Assembly: GCF_003667575.1 (NCBI RefSeq)
Contig: NZ_RCUY01000005.1
Span: 62,001 to 126,000 of the forward strand
DNA: 64,000 nucleotides
Direction: 5' to 3'
Source: Mycetocola lacteus
GTDB lineage: Bacteria; Actinomycetota; Actinomycetes; Actinomycetales; Microbacteriaceae
Shown here: in pieces, positions 62,211 to 64,000 of the stretch
Layout of the letters: each line of letters opens with the position of its first letter
Position numbering within the stretch: the first letter of the stretch is position 1
Notes under the pieces: model-generated
Seen by the model: the letters and a program-made list of their open reading frames with translations, nothing else
Database searches by the model: none
What the model was told of the DNA's origin: nothing
Position numbers and translations under genes: made by a program

Positions 62211-62216
62211 TAAACT
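62211..62216 (+). promoter_or_regulatory. -10 element of the PknL-type kinase gene (leaderless type)
   Basis: TAAACT is followed by exactly 6 bp and the GTG at 62223. No Shine-Dalgarno is present. Confidence 0.6.
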
Positions 62217-62222
62217 TGACCC

Positions 62223-64000
62223 GTGACGTCCAGCCCACTTCCCGATCCCCTGATCGGTCGTCTGATTGATGACCGCTATCAGGTGCGCTCGCGTATCGCC
62301 CGTGGCGGCATGGCCACCGTGTACCTGGCCACCGACCTGCGCCTGGAGCGCCGAGTCGCGCTCAAGGTGATGCACGGGCACCTCTCCGACGACACCAACT
62401 TCAAAAACCGCTTCATTCAGGAGGCTCGCTCGGCCGCCCGGCTGGCCGACCCCAACGTGGTGAGCGTGTTTGACCAGGGCCAGGATGCCGATATGGCCTA
62501 CCTGGTCATGGAGTATCTGCCGGGCATTACCCTGCGCGATCTGCTGCGTGATCACGGCCGGCTCACGGCCCGCCAGGTCATCGACATCATGGATGCGGTC
62601 ACCAGTGGCCTCGCTGCCGCCCATCGCAGCGGCATCGTGCACCGTGACCTCAAACCCGAAAACGTGCTACTGGCCGATGATGGCCGGATCAAGATCGGTG
62701 ACTTCGGGCTCGCTCGGGCGGTGACCGCGCAGACCGGCAGCGGCCAGGCCCTGCTCGGTACGATCGCCTACCTCTCCCCCGAGCTGGTGACCCGCGGTGA
62801 GGCCGACGCCCGCAGTGACATCTACGCGCTCGGCATCATGATGTACGAGATGCTGACCGGTGAGCAGCCCTACCAGGGCGAGCAGCCGATGCAGATCGCC
62901 TACCAGCACGCCAACGAGTCGGTACCGCGGCCCAGCGCCAAGGTCCCCCAGGTCCCCGCGGATCTCGATGACCTGGTGCTGTGGTGCACCGAGCGCGAGC
63001 CCGAGGAGCGCCCCACCGATGCCGGGGAGCTGCTCGAACGGCTGCGCGAGGTGGAGCGCCACCTGGGACTGTCCCACTCGACTCCGGCACCCCCCACCCC
63101 GACCGCCGTGGCCACCACCGTGTTTCCGGCTCTGCTCGGGGCCAATGATGGTGCCGATGTGACCCGCGTGCTCACCTCGCCGAGCGTGCGCACCGGACCG
63201 GTGGATCCGCACGATCAGACCTCGGCGCTCAGCGTACGCTCCAACCGTCGCGCTAAGCGCGGCTGGTGGGTGCTCCTGTTGGTGCTCGTTCTGGGCATCG
63301 GCTCCGGAACTGCCGGCTGGTACTTCGGATTTGGCCCGGGCGGGCTGCTGGATGTCCCGAACCTCGTGGGTAAGCCCGCGGCGGAGGCATTCGACACCCT
63401 GAAAAAAGCTGAGATCAAGACCGAGCGGGCCGAGGAATACTCCCTCACCGTGCCCGCCGATACCGTCATTGCCACCGACCCCGCGGGGCCGACCCGAATC
63501 GATAAGGACCGGGTGGTGAAGATCACCGTGTCCCTGGGCCTCAAGAACGTGTCCCTCGGCGCGCTGGGTGGCAAGTCCCTCGAAGAGCTGCGCCCGGTTC
63601 TCGCCGAGAACAACCTCACCGAGGGCACGATCACCAAGCACTACTCCAGCAAGGTTGCCGCCGGCAACATTCTGGGAGTCAGCGTGGGTGGTACCGACAT
63701 CACCGAGAGTGGGGAAACCCAGTGGGGTCAGACCCTCGACTTCTCGGTGTCCGCCGGGCCGATTCCCCCGGTGAGTGGACTCTCCGAGGATGCCGCCCGC
63801 AGCGCGCTCACCGGGGTGGGACTCCAGGTGGCCAGCGAAAATAAGACCGAGTTTAGTGACACGGTCCCCGCGGGGAATGTGATCGCGGTCAGCGAGCTGC
63901 GCGCCGGCGTGGTCCCCGATGTCGGGGGCACGGTGACCCTGGTGGTCTCGCTGGGTCCCGACCTGGTCGCCGTCCCCGACGTCACCGGTAAGCCGGTCAA
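62223..64000 (+). CDS. pknL: PknL-type serine/threonine protein kinase with PASTA repeats (cut by window edge)
   Basis: This Hanks-type receptor kinase has at least 592 residues, continuing past the window. The kinase domain spans about 19-275: glycine loop IARGGMATVY, Lys48, catalytic HRD at 140-142 with LKPEN, and DFG at 160-162. A juxtamembrane linker rich in Thr and Pro (about 285-345) precedes one membrane segment (about 348-368). At least three extracellular PASTA repeats start near 376, 446 and 515. Mycobacterial PknL lacks PASTA repeats, whereas corynebacterial PknL has them. PASTA domains bind peptidoglycan fragments, so it probably signals wall status. GTG 62223 is probably leaderless. 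Confidence 0.93.
   Translation, partial: MTSSPLPDPLIGRLIDDRYQVRSRIARGGMATVYLATDLRLERRVALKVMHGHLSDDTNFKNRFIQEARSAARLADPNVVSVFDQGQDADMAYLVMEYLPGITLRDLLRDHGRLTARQVIDIMDAVTSGLAAAHRSGIVHRDLKPENVLLADDGRIKIGDFGLARAVTAQTGSGQALLGTIAYLSPELVTRGEADARSDIYALGIMMYEMLTGEQPYQGEQPMQIAYQHANESVPRPSAKVPQVPADLDDLVLWCTEREPEERPTDAGELLERLREVERHLGLSHSTPAPPTPTAVATTVFPALLGANDGADVTRVLTSPSVRTGPVDPHDQTSALSVRSNRRAKRGWWVLLLVLVLGIGSGTAGWYFGFGPGGLLDVPNLVGKPAAEAFDTLKKAEIKTERAEEYSLTVPADTVIATDPAGPTRIDKDRVVKITVSLGLKNVSLGALGGKSLEELRPVLAENNLTEGTITKHYSSKVAAGNILGVSVGGTDITESGETQWGQTLDFSVSAGPIPPVSGLSEDAARSALTGVGLQVASENKTEFSDTVPAGNVIAVSELRAGVVPDVGGTVTLVVSLGPDLVAVPDVTGKPV

Noticed and set aside
1..64000. A previously undescribed multi-gene system, such as a defence island or biosynthetic cluster
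   Set aside because: Almost every gene belongs to a known core family in a known actinobacterial order. The few unknown genes are single and scattered, so I do not claim a new system.

Overview
The window is 64 kb of core chromosome from a high-GC actinobacterium, most likely a member of the Microbacteriaceae (order Micrococcales). The evidence is gene content and order. The blocks pdtaR-polA-rpsA-coaE-uvrB-uvrA, trpD/ctaE-qcrCAB with ctaCDF and erpA, and the mraZ-to-wag31 division cluster followed by idsA/Rv2175c/pknL all match blocks of the Mycobacterium tuberculosis chromosome. The dcw cluster lacks murE, which would suit a lineage with group B peptidoglycan. I see no insertion sequence, prophage, integrase, CRISPR array or toxin-antitoxin pair. 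Both window edges cut genes: uvrA on the left, a pknL-type kinase on the right.

Layout. (1) 1-17 kb: excision repair (uvrA, uvrB, with an SGNH hydrolase between them), an SDR, a GNAT, glpT, coaE, rpsA, an epimerase, a DUF885 peptidase, polA, a 51-codon membrane protein, a hotdog thioesterase, pdtaR and tRNA-Leu(CAA). (2) 17-21.5 kb: a PLDc_N/SHOCT protein, the PTS-dependent dihydroxyacetone kinase operon dhaKLM, and trpD. (3) 21.7-31 kb: the respiratory chain, ctaE-qcrC-qcrA-qcrB on the plus strand facing ctaC-ctaD-ctaF on the minus strand, with DUF2087 and DUF1990 genes between them, then erpA. (4) 31-41 kb: an M20 dipeptidase, DUF3043, pyrD, nrdR, hisD, an unknown repeat-rich membrane protein and dnaE. 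(5) 41-60 kb, all minus strand: mraZ-rsmH-ftsL-ftsI-murF-mraY-murD-ftsW-murG-murC-ftsQ, a terminator, then ftsZ-yggS-sepF-yggT-wag31-lspA-rluD-like. (6) 60-64 kb: DUF3040, a polyprenyl diphosphate synthase, an Rv2175c-like regulator and a PASTA serine/threonine kinase.

How the genes work together. The cell-wall cluster makes lipid II (murF, mraY, murD, murG, murC), polymerises it at the septum (ftsW, ftsI), assembles the divisome (ftsZ, sepF, ftsQ, ftsL) and directs polar growth (wag31). The PknL-type kinase with PASTA repeats lies next to its likely substrate. The qcr and cta genes encode the actinobacterial bc1-aa3 supercomplex, with a di-haem QcrC in place of soluble cytochrome c. glpT and dhaKLM both feed the triose-phosphate pool.

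No gene set here looks like an undescribed system. The strongest non-gene signal is regulatory: thirteen genes carry a TANNNT-like -10 hexamer exactly 6 bp before the start codon, and one more carries it at 7 bp, which is the layout of leaderless transcripts. A phased three-repeat MraZ operator, several palindromes at promoters, the missing murE and a terminator that insulates ftsZ are the other points worth checking.
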